This document shows, one piece after another, positions 45,101-53,400 of a stretch of DNA of 64,000 nucleotides. Source of the DNA: Betaproteobacteria bacterium (GTDB lineage: Bacteria > Pseudomonadota > Gammaproteobacteria > Burkholderiales > Casimicrobiaceae); assembly GCA_013298765.1 (NCBI GenBank), contig JAAFJA010000004.1, forward strand, positions 248,001 through 312,000. Reading direction: 5' to 3'. Positions within the stretch are counted from its first letter, which is position 1. Every line of letters begins with the position of its first letter. A program made the translations under genes and the position numbers. The notes beneath the pieces are model-generated. The model searched no databases. It was not told where the DNA came from and worked only from the letters and a program-made list of their open reading frames with translations.

Positions 45101-45233
45101 TCTGATTGGCGTCGCTGGGGGACTCTCAATTCTTGCTAGTCCTTTCGTCATGGGAATGACATGGTCTAACGATCTTGCGCCTGCGACCATACCTTATACG
45201 TGCACTCAAGGCTGCACAATTCCGGGAAAATAG
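36192..45233 (+). CDS. Giant SpvB/FG-GAP/RHS polymorphic toxin with C-terminal PD-(D/E)XK-like nuclease
   Basis: About 3,013 residues. A signal-like helix at 41-61 (QLVGGAITIATALLLPAAHA) precedes a dockerin-like segment (DVNDGVVIARYLAGYRG) and an Ig-like region. The SpvB start (VAGSFSVSEGGGAGYSIPIQ, about 400) leads to six FG-GAP/VCBS units (VNGDGKADL, FNGDGRIDI, FNGDGAADL, FNGDGLADI, FDGDGRTDL, FNGDGISDL) between about 860 and 1,370. Many YD/RHS repeats and the RHS core (GRLYDPEIGRFLQADPI, then NNPLSYTDPTGF near 2,640) follow. After DPTGF comes a Gly/Ala-rich, hydrophobic stretch, then Asp2885, Glu2898 and Lys2900 in ADYVAVYADRVVIGEVKSG with a following SLNQ, a PD-(D/E)XK-like nuclease pattern. 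ATG 36192 is preferred over 36009. The likely immunity gene is directly downstream. Toxin activity is inferred. Confidence 0.85.
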   Translation: MRSMATVSHPSVNPAAPTSSSHLPDALSPHRDRDQNHTIWRQLVGGAITIATALLLPAAHAACGFNIDRLTNTDPSLVSGEFTSDGLLIVRSLQGLSGSGLIAGTRVDQTPANQATVVATIQNHMLTYRAAHDMDASGFTDVNDGVVIARYLAGYRGDSLVQGLTLTGTRTAGSAIESYIGGGCTTPSLPLTCTLSGPTSLNVGQAGTVNVTGCTSGGTPVTGVTFNWTPSSNLSLGANCTASSTACTVTATNGGSGNLGVIGTKAGYTGSSVSWPITLVGVNNAAPQAGALANITATNGGRAVVGAAYTLRLPVTDATGTLAGSVTGLAGATVSCSAGNPSNCDTTWTPSAAGLYAATISITDSSGAVTTQRTTVAVQQTPAAEDVSVTVNVAGGIPETALVGKVAGSFSVSEGGGAGYSIPIQVPPGTNGLQPSLSLGYSSGGSYGMLGIGWNLSGLGSITRCQRTIAQDGIRDAINYDNQENNDAYCLGGQRLMPVTALVSGGTVRLNYVSYPSQDVLVDKQEFRTEIDNYARIIGYKEWPKLAGPPPGPFELLNAAGFSRFTVETKDGRIMHYSRRFKVLSNGRDACSDVNNSLTCPGGEESNRIKLFVLDRVEDTAGNVMNIEYHTTRPSTPSESTYVVDWDATVGTITPLDVGGNSSYPPTEVLPKVIKYSNGHEVRFVYDPSGHPPSAQIRSFDSGAGETVTTQRLNGIETYADGVLAKRYAMTYDTITNSPTQRSRIISVTECHGAGVDTCLPATQFQWQGAVITSFANLQTSVSENGFTQNGAQRLVGDIKGTGRASLVMTCPSGAGLGCVRGQTVTWLRVCDMTGGTSSTSGNLVCETQYLQTTNLTNTDANTYLADVNGDGKADLVYGQPDTGNHYVCLARTDGTGFSTNSAAPTACTLVQLQQTVTGGLLQGDFNGDGRIDILAYRPGTFPDANGVPRHKFDLFLGQASGTFTLSGPHYFPASEKERQQNSLDQTEMRKRFFVADFNGDGAADLLQYAPSTVGAGPQNRWRQCYARQGNNASDVRFDCPRDIQTILAGAGVATPAPTPELNAPIQCTVAQSALPTATWQIRYTNRIESSYDVPSQSSATVLGNGTCATSSSVTWSAVVSGDNGGSVDGTVANQPAASCTNQIGIGIVTDQPTLAATILNQQFTVTRTGGSGNLVVSINPLTGTTIQGFTVPAGVVCSQSKPTTVLGPTPAQDGLRWKSEETILADFNGDGLADIAMPVDTNVKNNDNGKWTVCLSTGDGGFERFTGVSTRVSTCKQFNGLMYANGDAVVTGDFDGDGRTDLLGWQDSAAGSRGWQIAYARGAASGFAAVADSVAFSRIEAISASAPADKDIGNYARVGDFNGDGISDLGLRTGAGGAIRMLSPTSLSGNTGGARQEMVNRITDGLGSVTEIDYTAITDDNAVTPVYLKTPTIPNTALAANEVDVRSPMQVVKEVRADNGLNCAQATANCAWHTTKFKYYGLRGATDGRGMLGFSQRDVTESFGSYIGATSQTAYNNTLAQWWLAGSVKQALKTHPNALEASKRLSDASMTYHLPRIRNGFIAPGAATPKIYEVFASGSTQVAWDLNGAVLPTQSTTYPSWDAMVTGANLEGYDQDGNVLRSSATTTNTVAATTITHTKSSKNTYGYRLVDNPANSIARGNWLLGRLTRSEVTHTKSGAVADGGGSITRVSAFGYYGDSALSTVCKVGVGNSLDTAPAGYVCDETVEPDFQNHPDDAALWSSTRHRYDSFGNRVKSQTSFKAPLNQGDTVGFTGILTRDSGTTTFDVKGRYPTTVANALGHSETRVYDPRFGVMTDLIGPNGLLTKTQLDAFGRKIRERSFAGNTTGAAVVSDASTYTQSCSGVADPTYGTAANCLAGENHRKRTRVSGGGASIVFYDKLQREVRTKSQTYLSNLAATSATANEWVVASVTYDERGRKRTSVKPAGDGTVTTTMDYDDLDRVTQDSMLGNNGAPTTPTITATTTTAYNGLTTTVTRKKAATDPSDRADQVTVRVVDSQGKPLTITDALLGNTRFVHDAVGNLKSVTAPTAPNQTGQTGLTETMMYDTRGRRIYMESPQGGSVFTRYNGIGEVVRNETQRVTTVNTYDNLGRATIRADREGSASTSPTFTTTWTYDAGSQCGQRTTGKLCTVTTSRSNYAAGSNGGATPNGAVSETKYTYDLVGRVERTENAMNLSSAVVQGDPSTGPKRFATTTFYDTNARPERMGTAGGVIFRNNFAAWNGSLFNVTDASGLNSYWQANSRFQDGQIKSMNVGGSLGINASAFQTVKTLDGLGRIDTIKTGSATSGTASTNIQNANYDIDSFGNLVARSDAPTGGAGGAAITITASETYQYDALNRVTGKNGVANSVATYDSLGNIQTKNGSAAGTFVYETVGGVANYRLKTYAGRTYVYDGDGNVTNDGLRTISYAPWNLPWLATRGANSLSWDYDHVRGRTIERSTTHGTTFFASGFELVVPTDSTAINPKTIERTYIPTPEGIVGVLTRTAIANNNTTESVTNKTEYWHKDHIGSLVATTDQTGIVTQRFRFEPWGGRECLNPTTAAIQACSSGGGANNGNEERGFTGHEMLDEIGLIHMNGRLYDPEIGRFLQADPIIQEPLNGQNYNRYAYVQNNPLSYTDPTGFSWWTKWRKPLLSLVAMIAVPWAIQTIAFEMGSAAAAAGGADAVGAVIAGAEAKASVYAASLVAGGAAAGGIQGGNVQSAVIGAFTAGAQFGVGEWLGHSTPSLFSGGAGSVTAAQKMFAHAAIGCASSAASGGSCRSGAAAAGFSSFAGGSIPGANNLLGRAAAGAIASKLAGGRAEQGALLAAMEYLYNEAAELLAHSKLQAAIAEKGAVTAHMSNGAIDVLKHVGITVTDSAGKPLQVIADYVAVYADRVVIGEVKSGLGARLSLNQAAMFEAALTGRAGSLAWTTAATREALKTALGESFGAAKIALTLDAAAGGRALKQLGRYGLIGVAGGLSILASPFVMGMTWSNDLAPATIPYTCTQGCTIPGK

Positions 45234-45240
45234 CCAATAG

Positions 45241-45981
45241 ATGAAACCAATCGTGTCAAAGAAGTGGGGGCCTTTCTGGCCGCGCATTGCAGAGGAGCAC
45301 ATAACGCCTCTGCTAAAGCAACACGGGTTTGCGTTTTCCTCATTAGACGACGAAGACGGGTTCATTCACTGGGAGAAAGAATCTTCAAGTCTGTTCGACT
45401 TCGAAATCCGAGTGAATCCGCATGACTCAACCAAGCCTCGCTATTGCGAATTCACGGGCGTTCTGTATGCGAGAAGTGCAGCGGTTGGACGCTTGCTGTT
45501 CGACGCGGGTATGGATTCCCAAAGCGCTGCATCCGTTATGTTGTTTGTTCCGCTCTCGTGGATGGTTCGGCATGCGAACCCATCGTGCGAGCGGTTCACT
45601 TGGGAAATTAGCTACGACGATACGGCAGTCTCACTAGAAGTCTTTCGCAGCGATATGGCCAATTGCTTGCCCCCGCTATTTCGAGAGCTTGATTCAGAAG
45701 AACATCTGATCGACTTCATACTAAACATCGACGCCTACAGCAAAGGCATCAAAGGTGGCCCGCCATTTCGACCTGTTGAAATACTTAGGATTTCTGCGCT
45801 ACGTTTCGTGATGGGGGACGCGACTGATGCTGAGCGATACTTGCGCGAGTACGAAACGAGTGAGCGAGCTAGATTACATCGTTTGTGGGGACTACCAAAC
45901 GAAAAGCCAAAACTTGAACAACTATTGCTCTCACACGAAAAGCTCGTTAGCAATCTTAGCAAGCGATACGAAACGTTGTGA
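45241..45981 (+). CDS. Candidate immunity protein for the RHS nuclease
   Basis: A 246-residue cytoplasmic protein starting 7 bases after the RHS stop. No signal or membrane helix. The N-terminus KKWGPFWPRIAEEHITPLLK followed by QHGFAFSSLDDEDGF recalls DUF4304-type proteins, which are often immunity factors, but the match is weak. The rest is acidic (FRELDSEEHLIDF, DATDAERYLREYE). Immunity genes for RHS toxins sit at this exact place, so the role is inferred mainly from position. It overlaps the next gene by 4 bases (GTGA). Confidence 0.65.
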   Translation: MKPIVSKKWGPFWPRIAEEHITPLLKQHGFAFSSLDDEDGFIHWEKESSSLFDFEIRVNPHDSTKPRYCEFTGVLYARSAAVGRLLFDAGMDSQSAASVMLFVPLSWMVRHANPSCERFTWEISYDDTAVSLEVFRSDMANCLPPLFRELDSEEHLIDFILNIDAYSKGIKGGPPFRPVEILRISALRFVMGDATDAERYLREYETSERARLHRLWGLPNEKPKLEQLLLSHEKLVSNLSKRYETL

Positions 45982-46640
45982 CCACTTTATCGTTTACCTT
46001 TCGTTTGCGATTTCGTTACGAGCGGAAACTCAACAAGCATTTTCTCGGGCTTGTCGCGTTTGCCATCGTGGTTTCGTTGTGTGGCTGCGCGTCAAATCCC
46101 GAGCGAATTTCGATGGGCACGGGCACCAAACCCGTAGCTCCCATGTTCACGCTGCTCGATCAACGCCCGTTCGAAGATCGAGAAACTAAATCGTCCGCAG
46201 TCGGAGATTGGTCAGAAAAAGTGCTCGGCGACGATGCGATTACGCCTTCGCCGTTTCGTCTACTGAAAGCAGAACTCGCACGGCAAGGCAACGAATCGCT
46301 AGCCCGCCGCACGCTGACCGTCACAGCAATGCAAGTTTCTTCTCGCGTGCAAAGTCCCAGTGTTGATCCCCGCGAAACCGACAGTGCGGCGGGTGTAGGG
46401 CCCGCGGGCCCCGCGTTAGCAGCCGCCCTCATCTACGGATTTCGTGCGGCAAAGACTCGACCAACGATAGTGGTTCGCACAACCATCAGCGAAGACAACC
46501 GCGAATACAGCGTCTACGCGCGCGGCGAAGTTGGTTTCTCAGGCAACTCATCCGAAGCGTTAACCGCAGCAATCTCCGACGCCACCAAACAAGTCATCGA
46601 ACGCATGCGCGACGGCGTTGCGAACGGCACGATGAAGTGA
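45978..46640 (+). CDS. Hypothetical lipoprotein
   Basis: A 220-residue protein starting at GTG 45978 inside the previous stop. After a basic N-terminus, LGLVAFAIVVSLCGCASNPE forms a signal with a lipobox-like CGC. The mature part has RQGNESLARRTLTVTAMQVS, a short Gly/Ala hydrophobic run (AGVGPAGPALAAALIYG) and TRPTIVVRTTISEDNREYSV. No family recognised. It could assist envelope handling of the RHS protein or be unrelated cargo. Confidence 0.65.
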   Translation: MTTLSFTFRLRFRYERKLNKHFLGLVAFAIVVSLCGCASNPERISMGTGTKPVAPMFTLLDQRPFEDRETKSSAVGDWSEKVLGDDAITPSPFRLLKAELARQGNESLARRTLTVTAMQVSSRVQSPSVDPRETDSAAGVGPAGPALAAALIYGFRAAKTRPTIVVRTTISEDNREYSVYARGEVGFSGNSSEALTAAISDATKQVIERMRDGVANGTMK

Positions 46641-46671
46641 GCCGACCCCAATCGTTTGAACGTTAACCGAA

Positions 46672-48414
46672 ATGTCCGACGCCTATCAACAGTTACTAGC
46701 AGACCTCGACGCATTCGTTCAAGACGAACATCTAGCCGCCGAACACAAACTCCGTGAGAGTTGGGAGCAGCCGCTCGAACAAAAACTAGCCAAGGGGCTA
46801 ACGCAATCATTTTTACGAATCGAAACCACATCCGATCCTAAGTCGTTACTGGCTTATCTCGGCGACAACGAATCGCGCTTTCGGGAAGGCGATTTGCTCT
46901 TTCTACATCTCGGCGAGCCGTTTCAACAGCTACTCGCGCGCCGTCTCGCCCTCGAAGCGGATGATGGTGACTGCTGGCGACTTCGGAGTCACGAGCCCAT
47001 CACGCTGCTAGACGATTATGACGGCGGCGTCTGCTACGCCGATGCAGACACGATAGATTTGCGCCCCTTTTACGAAAAAGCTATCGCTGACATTGCAACG
47101 TCGTCCATCGGACAAAAGACCATATTGCCGCTACTGGCCGGTCACCTCGAACCGGAATTCGATCCGAGCGATTGCGACCATGGCGAAGCGGTCGCACTAA
47201 GCGAGGGGTTCAACAAAAAGCAAGCGGCAGCGGTTGGCACGGCCTATGGTGCGCTGCACATTGCGTGCTTACAAGGACCACCGGGAACGGGTAAAACCAA
47301 AGTCTTGTCGCTGATCGCACGCATGCTCGTCGAGCGTGGCGAGCGGGTACTGTTGACCTCGCACACCCACATGGCCATCAACAACGCGCTCAACCGAATA
47401 CACCGACAGAAAGTACCCACAGTCAAAATCGGTCGCCTCACACAAACGAAGGGACTCGGTGCGGAAGTCGATGCGTTCGAGGCGATTGGCGGCTGGGAAG
47501 ATCGTCCCAAACATGGAGGATATGTCGTCGGGGCAACACCGTTTGCAACGGGTTCGCAGCGGCTCGATAATTATCAGTTCGATACCGTCATCTTCGACGA
47601 AGCCAGTCAGGTTACTGTGCCACTGGCGGTTATGGCGATGCGCACCGCCCGAAAATACATCTTCATCGGCGACCAAAAGCAACTACCTCCGGTCGTGCTG
47701 TCCAAATCCATCTTAGAAAAAGACAGCTTCTCAGTGTTTGCAAGGCTCATCCATCGCACGCTCGACGCTGTGATGCTCGATGAGTCCTATCGGATGAATC
47801 AATGGCTGACGTCATGGCCAAGTCAAACCTACTACGGCGGGAAACTCGTATCAGCAGGCGCTAATCGGGATCGACGCCTCAATCTCGTGACGGCTACGAC
47901 AAAGTCGTCACTGGTGAACGCACTTGATCCGCAACACAGCGGCGTCTTCATTCCAACGAATGATCTGAACGCCCGCACGCGAAATCTCGATGATGCAAAA
48001 CTCGTTGTTGAACTCTGCGAGGCCGCGATCGCAGGTGGGCTAGCTCCGACTGAGATTGGTATCGTGTCGCCGTATCGGGCACAAGGTAAAGCGATACGCA
48101 ACTTGCTTGCGGCGAAGTTGGGTAAAGCAGTTGCGCAACTCATCGTCGCGGACACGGTGGAGCGCATGCAAGGCCAAGAGCGCGAACTTATCATTCTGGC
48201 GATGACGACGGGCGATCCAGTATTTCTAGCCGCGATTGCCGAGTTCTTCTTTCAACCGGAGCGGTTGAACGTGTCAATCACACGTGCAATGACCAAGCTG
48301 ATCGTAATCGGCCCCAGTGAAGAACGGCTACCCACCAGCGAAACGGATTACGTGAATGGCTGGATTGGGCAATACCGTAGCTTCATCGAAACGCTCAAAC
48401 ACATTGAAGTCTAG
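46672..48414 (+). CDS. Superfamily 1 DNA/RNA helicase-like ATPase (AAA_11/AAA_12, Upf1/DNA2 type)
   Basis: A 580-residue ATPase. Walker A is QGPPGTGKTK (Gly202-Lys210), followed by the Ia-like LLTSHTHMAINNAL. Walker B is FDEAS (Asp309-Ser312). Then come FIGDQKQLPPVVLSKS (motif III), SYRMN, IGIVSPYRAQGKAIRNLL and the C-terminal TVERMQGQERELIILAMT and RLNVSITRAMTKLIVIG, the AAA_12 half of Upf1-like SF1B helicases. The N-terminal 190 residues are not recognised. It starts 31 bases after the lipoprotein gene and ends 2 bases before the next helicase, so the two helicases are probably co-translated. Confidence 0.85.
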   Translation: MSDAYQQLLADLDAFVQDEHLAAEHKLRESWEQPLEQKLAKGLTQSFLRIETTSDPKSLLAYLGDNESRFREGDLLFLHLGEPFQQLLARRLALEADDGDCWRLRSHEPITLLDDYDGGVCYADADTIDLRPFYEKAIADIATSSIGQKTILPLLAGHLEPEFDPSDCDHGEAVALSEGFNKKQAAAVGTAYGALHIACLQGPPGTGKTKVLSLIARMLVERGERVLLTSHTHMAINNALNRIHRQKVPTVKIGRLTQTKGLGAEVDAFEAIGGWEDRPKHGGYVVGATPFATGSQRLDNYQFDTVIFDEASQVTVPLAVMAMRTARKYIFIGDQKQLPPVVLSKSILEKDSFSVFARLIHRTLDAVMLDESYRMNQWLTSWPSQTYYGGKLVSAGANRDRRLNLVTATTKSSLVNALDPQHSGVFIPTNDLNARTRNLDDAKLVVELCEAAIAGGLAPTEIGIVSPYRAQGKAIRNLLAAKLGKAVAQLIVADTVERMQGQERELIILAMTTGDPVFLAAIAEFFFQPERLNVSITRAMTKLIVIGPSEERLPTSETDYVNGWIGQYRSFIETLKHIEV

Positions 48415-48416
48415 GT

Positions 48417-50483
48417 ATGGCGCGTTTCATTCCTGAGTGGACGACGGTCAACACGCGCGAGCGTGCGCTCAAGTCTGCGCTGGGCTCCCTGAGTGACGAA
48501 CACGTTATCCGACGTCCACTGCGGCAGCGTGGATGCGTGGCAGATATGTTTATCACGCACCCCGCCCTCGGGTGGCTTGCGCTTGCGATTGAGGACGTGG
48601 ACTACGCTTCTCTTAATCAAGGCAACATGTTCGATGCGGATGCAGATGCACGTCAAGACTTCGAAGCGCGAATGGCGTCGCTACGTGCGCTATCGAACCC
48701 GCAGCCGAACGACGAAGCATTGGACGACGCTGCGATACCAGTGCTCGTCATCATGCGGCGATGCACCACGGAAGAAACACAACAGTTCGCTAATCATTGC
48801 TTGTTGCAATACGGGGTTCGCGTCGTTGCGCTCGAACGGTTTGAAGCACTGGGTACCAAACTGGTGGAACGAATGAGTACGTCGCTATCGCACTCCCGCA
48901 TTGAGCGGTTGATGAGCGAGTACTTCCCCGAAGCCGAAATTGCTGCGGTACAAACCGCGCGCAGTGTTACCCGGCACGCGGAAGCATCGCGAGCGCCTAA
49001 GCTGTTTCTTGACATTGAACAAGAGTGGGCATCTAAGCTCGACCTTGAACAGGCGCTGCCGGACGAACAAGCATCGGTTTCCACCGATCTCAGCGTTCGG
49101 CTTGTGAACGGCATCGCTGGAAGTGGCAAGACACTGATCCTAGTCAATCGTGCATTGATGCTCTGCGAACTCTATCCCGACCAGAACATATTGCTCCTTA
49201 TCTTCAATACGCCGGTCGTAGCGGACTTGAAAGCGAGGCTACATGCGATTCGCCCCTCGCTCCCTGATAACCTAGAAATTGCGACGTTTCATGGCTGGGC
49301 GGTGAACCGATGGCATGTTCAGTTCGGTCGCTACCCTCAATTCCTTACTGGTCGCGTGCTTGAGACGTGGTTCAAGACTAAGTCCGACTCATTGCCCAAG
49401 AGCCCGCTAACGCCTTCGCAATTGCTCGACGAAATCGACTTCATCAACCATTCGTTGATTGTTGATGAAGCTGCTTATCTGCAAGTAGCCCGCCTAGGAC
49501 GTGGTTTCACGCTGCGCGCAGAGGAGCGCCGTGCCGTGTGGCAATGCCACATTGCAGTGACGCAAGCGCTTAAAACAGCGAATAAGCACCTGTTCAGTCA
49601 ACTCTCGCCCGCGCTGCTACGGAGTCGTGAGGGCGAGCCCGCGTTAACGCGCTACGACCATGTGCTCATCGACGAAGCTCAATTCTTTGCGCCGTCGTGG
49701 TTTGAATTGGTAAAGCATGTGCTGCGACCGGGGGCACATCTGTTTTTGTGCGCCGATCCGAATCAAGGCTTCCTTAAAACGCGTCTCAGTTGGAAGAGCG
49801 CGGGGATCAATGTCGTGGGTCGCACTAAGCGCCTTCACAAGTCCTACCGGACGACACGCGCGATCTTGGAGTCTGCTAATCGCTTACTTGTCGGACTATC
49901 AGGTAGCGGTGATGAGGACTATTTACTTCCCGAGTATGAGGGCATGCCCGAGGGAGAGCGTCCGAGTTTGGTTTACGTGAAGTCATCTCAGGATGCGGTG
50001 GACAAACTCGTCGAATTGCTGCGAGACGTGCATGGTGGCACGCGAGCCGTCAGGCTGTCCGCAACGCTGGTTATTCACGGCGATAGTATTTACGGCTCGA
50101 ACCTTGCAAGCCGACTTCGCGCCACACCTGAACTCGGATCGGTGTGGCACATGAATAGCGATGGAATCGGAAAACACGGCAAGAGTGAGAAACACGAACC
50201 ACCTGATGGATACGACAAAGACTACTTGCGGTTAGTGTCGATTACAACTGCAACTGGACTTGAAGCGGCTATTGTGTTTCTAATTGGCCTTGAAAGTCTG
50301 TTGCTCGGCTATCGACCGCACGGCATGGCAGAAGAAGCGTGGGACGTCGAACAGGTGGAACGAAGACGCAAGCTCTACATGGCGATGACGCGAGCCGGGC
50401 GGCGGTTGGTGCTGATTAGCGCCGACAAGTTACCGATTGAAATGGAGTCGCTGTTTGAGGTTGTGGGGTGTGATGGGGCATAG
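48417..50483 (+). CDS. UvrD/Rep-like superfamily 1 helicase with unusual N-terminal domain
   Basis: A 688-residue protein. Walker A is NGIAGSGKTLI (Gly232-Thr239), the Ia-like segment NILLLIFNTPVV, then FHGWAVNRW. Walker B is HVLIDEAQFFAPSW near 420, followed by LFLCADPNQGFLK, KSYRTTRAIL and the final YMAMTRAGRRLVLISAD. About 220 residues precede the helicase. The stretch CVADMFITHPALGWLALAIEDV resembles the core of a NERD nuclease, but the expected E-x-K is replaced by IED, so it would be inactive. It is paired with the Upf1-like helicase and converges with the large STAND gene 14 bases away. Confidence 0.82.
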   Translation: MARFIPEWTTVNTRERALKSALGSLSDEHVIRRPLRQRGCVADMFITHPALGWLALAIEDVDYASLNQGNMFDADADARQDFEARMASLRALSNPQPNDEALDDAAIPVLVIMRRCTTEETQQFANHCLLQYGVRVVALERFEALGTKLVERMSTSLSHSRIERLMSEYFPEAEIAAVQTARSVTRHAEASRAPKLFLDIEQEWASKLDLEQALPDEQASVSTDLSVRLVNGIAGSGKTLILVNRALMLCELYPDQNILLLIFNTPVVADLKARLHAIRPSLPDNLEIATFHGWAVNRWHVQFGRYPQFLTGRVLETWFKTKSDSLPKSPLTPSQLLDEIDFINHSLIVDEAAYLQVARLGRGFTLRAEERRAVWQCHIAVTQALKTANKHLFSQLSPALLRSREGEPALTRYDHVLIDEAQFFAPSWFELVKHVLRPGAHLFLCADPNQGFLKTRLSWKSAGINVVGRTKRLHKSYRTTRAILESANRLLVGLSGSGDEDYLLPEYEGMPEGERPSLVYVKSSQDAVDKLVELLRDVHGGTRAVRLSATLVIHGDSIYGSNLASRLRATPELGSVWHMNSDGIGKHGKSEKHEPPDGYDKDYLRLVSITTATGLEAAIVFLIGLESLLLGYRPHGMAEEAWDVEQVERRRKLYMAMTRAGRRLVLISADKLPIEMESLFEVVGCDGA

Positions 50484-50497
50484 CACTTGCCACAAAA

Positions 50498-53400
50498 CTA
50501 CTGTACGCGAACGTTCTTAAACTCTGGACTGAGTTGTAACGCTGCACTTCGTCGGTCGCCAATATCCACGAGGTAATCAAGAATGCGAAGAAGTTCTATT
50601 TTGGAATCTGCGTTCAAGCCCGCACGCTCGGCATGCCGCTGAACAAGCGCGGCGAAGCGATGTGGAAGCGTTAACCCCACCCAGTCACTTGCGCCGTTAA
50701 TAGCCAATAAATCTATCGCGTGTTTCTCAAAGAATGCCGTTGGGCAGTGCTCACCTGCGCGTTCGCATAGTGAGATAAAAGCGCTTGCCGTATCGACGGC
50801 CCACGATGCCGCTCCCACTACTTTGTCAACCACTGGCAATATCAAATCGATTTCGCTCCAGTCGCTATTTGAAAATCTCGAAGCGGCTCCCGCGTGTTCG
50901 ACGGAAACCATTAGCGAATCCTTAACGACTGAACGTAGCGCATCGTCGTAGATTTTTCCTTCCTTCCGCCAATCTTGCTTGAACGCGCCTTGCGCGATAA
51001 GCTCATCGACGCAAGTATCCAATAGCTTTAATGCGTTCTTCGGCACCACCTTATCATCGTGAATTCGCATCACGGCAACAGTAACAACAGTGGCTAGCAG
51101 TGATGTTAGATTTTCGCCCGTGAGGGTGCGTATTTTGGACAGGTATCGCTCGTCAAAATGCTCGATGCTGCCGTTGATGCTGCTACGTGCGATGAGTGCT
51201 CCGAGCGTGCTGTTCCACGCACGAAACTCCCTATGCTTATCTCTGGCAGAACGACTGCCATCTTGATCGTCGTCTAAAGTTAACTGAACAATCGTCCAAT
51301 CTAAAAGACGCGAGAGAAGATCATGCAAGGTTCTACTGTTTTCTTCGCCATTGAGAAGTTGTTCGACGGTAAGCAAACGTAATATCTCTTCAATAGTCCC
51401 CCAGCGCCACTCGTGTGCTTTCGACTGGCGCGGATACGTTTCTCCGACGCGAAGCGTTTTTTCTGAGCCTCGTCGTTCCTCATTCGCCTGTAGCGTTGCT
51501 TCAAGCGTTGAAACAACAGTCGGTGTACTTTTGCTTGTAATTTTTTTGAGGCTAACGCTTACTAAGGTTTCAACGTCGTCAACAATTTCATGTCGTCGTG
51601 ATTCGTCGTGGATTTGTTCCCAACTCAGATCAATATCCGCAATCTGGAACGATAGCTCCAACACCTCCCAAACAAGCGCAGGATCAGTCTCCGCACAGCC
51701 GAAGACTTCCTTGATTGCCTCAAGAGCAACTTTGTAATTATTAGACGCACATAGCGTAAGTAGTCGTTCTCGATCAGTTGGAGTTGCCACCCCGCGCCGA
51801 ATGAGTGCACCGTAGGCGATAGCGAGCGCCGCCTGCACGTCGAACATCGGTAGCATGTCATCAAGCCACGGGCCTAGAGTCTTAGGGACATTTTGCTCGG
51901 CGAATTGAATAATTTTCAGCGCCCAGAAAAATTCTTCACTCTTAGTATCGGGTAACTCGCGCACGCACAACGCAGCAGTGGTGACGATTGCTCCAGCGAT
52001 AGGTAGCCCTACTTGATTTGATGTAGACGGTGAAGAGAAGAATTTTGATTCGTACTTTTTGGCCGTCCCTACTTCTGTTAGTAGCGCTGCTAATTCGACC
52101 TTAGTTTGATGCTCGATAGCGCTTGCCGACCGTGCTGCGAGGTTCATAACCTCCATTGATGAGTTAGTCTCCGCGAAACTCTGCTGCAACTCTGGTGTAT
52201 CTAGTAGCGGATTGTTGTGAACGATTGAAAACTGACCTTCGGCGGGAGCGTTGTGGATCACGCTGTAATTCTCGACAATACCCAGTTGAGCCCAGATTTC
52301 TGACGTCCTCGTCAACGCGTGAACCGTGTCGGAATCGTTTCGCTCGTGTTCATAGGCGAACGGCAAGCTATTCGGGAAGTTTCGAATCGCCTTTGCTAGC
52401 GCTTCCCGAGTCTCTCGGTCTGAATTGATTAAGTGAGGAATGAGTAAGGCGCGCAACTCCGTTCGCCGGCAAGCTCTCGCGTTTGAATCACTCACAGCCT
52501 TGTGATGAGCAGCGTCAGTTCTTTTGCTGAACCCAATCAAATTCGCCGTCGAGCTTCGATCAGACACAAAGCGGTCTATATCGAGCTTCCAAAGTCGCTG
52601 GCTAGACAGCAGTGCGAAACTCACTGGGCTCGGCTTTTCATGCTCAAGACAGATTGCAGCGGCGATTCCAAGTGCAGAGATAGCGGGATTCTCCAGAAGG
52701 ACGTCTTTAAGTACCTCGTCACGTTCGCGGCCCCGTTCTACTTCTGCAAATGCCCAATGCTCAAGCGCCATGAGTGCGCTACAAAGTGGGTAGGCTGCTT
52801 GAACGCCGCGATGCCACATATAGTGCCTGTCGTCCCCCCAGAACTCTGCTTCACCCCATGGAAACGTCAAACGTATCGGAATAGGAATTCCTTGATGCCG
52901 GCCAGGAATCTCCAGCATCTCCCGCCACGCGGTTACCGCATGTTGAACAAGCGTTTTTGTTATTGCCAATGCGTGTTGAGGCGCGTGCTGGAAGAGCGAA
53001 TAAAAAGGTTCACGTAGTGGAGAGGCCGGGAAGAATTCACCGAATCCATGATCGCGTATACATAAGTCATGCCATTCATCACTTCGCAATGAGGGTGAAA
53101 AAACGATGTTGGTAGAACTCATGCGTTCGAGTTGTGTCCATTCTTCTTTTGGCTTCCGACGGAGCTTTTCTTGGTAGGCAATTTGACGCTGATTGCTCTC
53201 CTCCTGATGCTTGATCTGTGCCTTTGGAAGCGGTTCAAGAAGCGCCTTCTTGACACAGAGACATAGCGTCTCAGGCAGCGTTTGCGCCAGCAAAAAACTT
53301 AGCGTTTGTATCTCGGAAAACTCATCGCGTTTGATGCGTTCGGTTGTCGCAACACTAGTAAGGTAGCTTCCCGCTTCGTCGGGATAACTTGCAGATGCTC

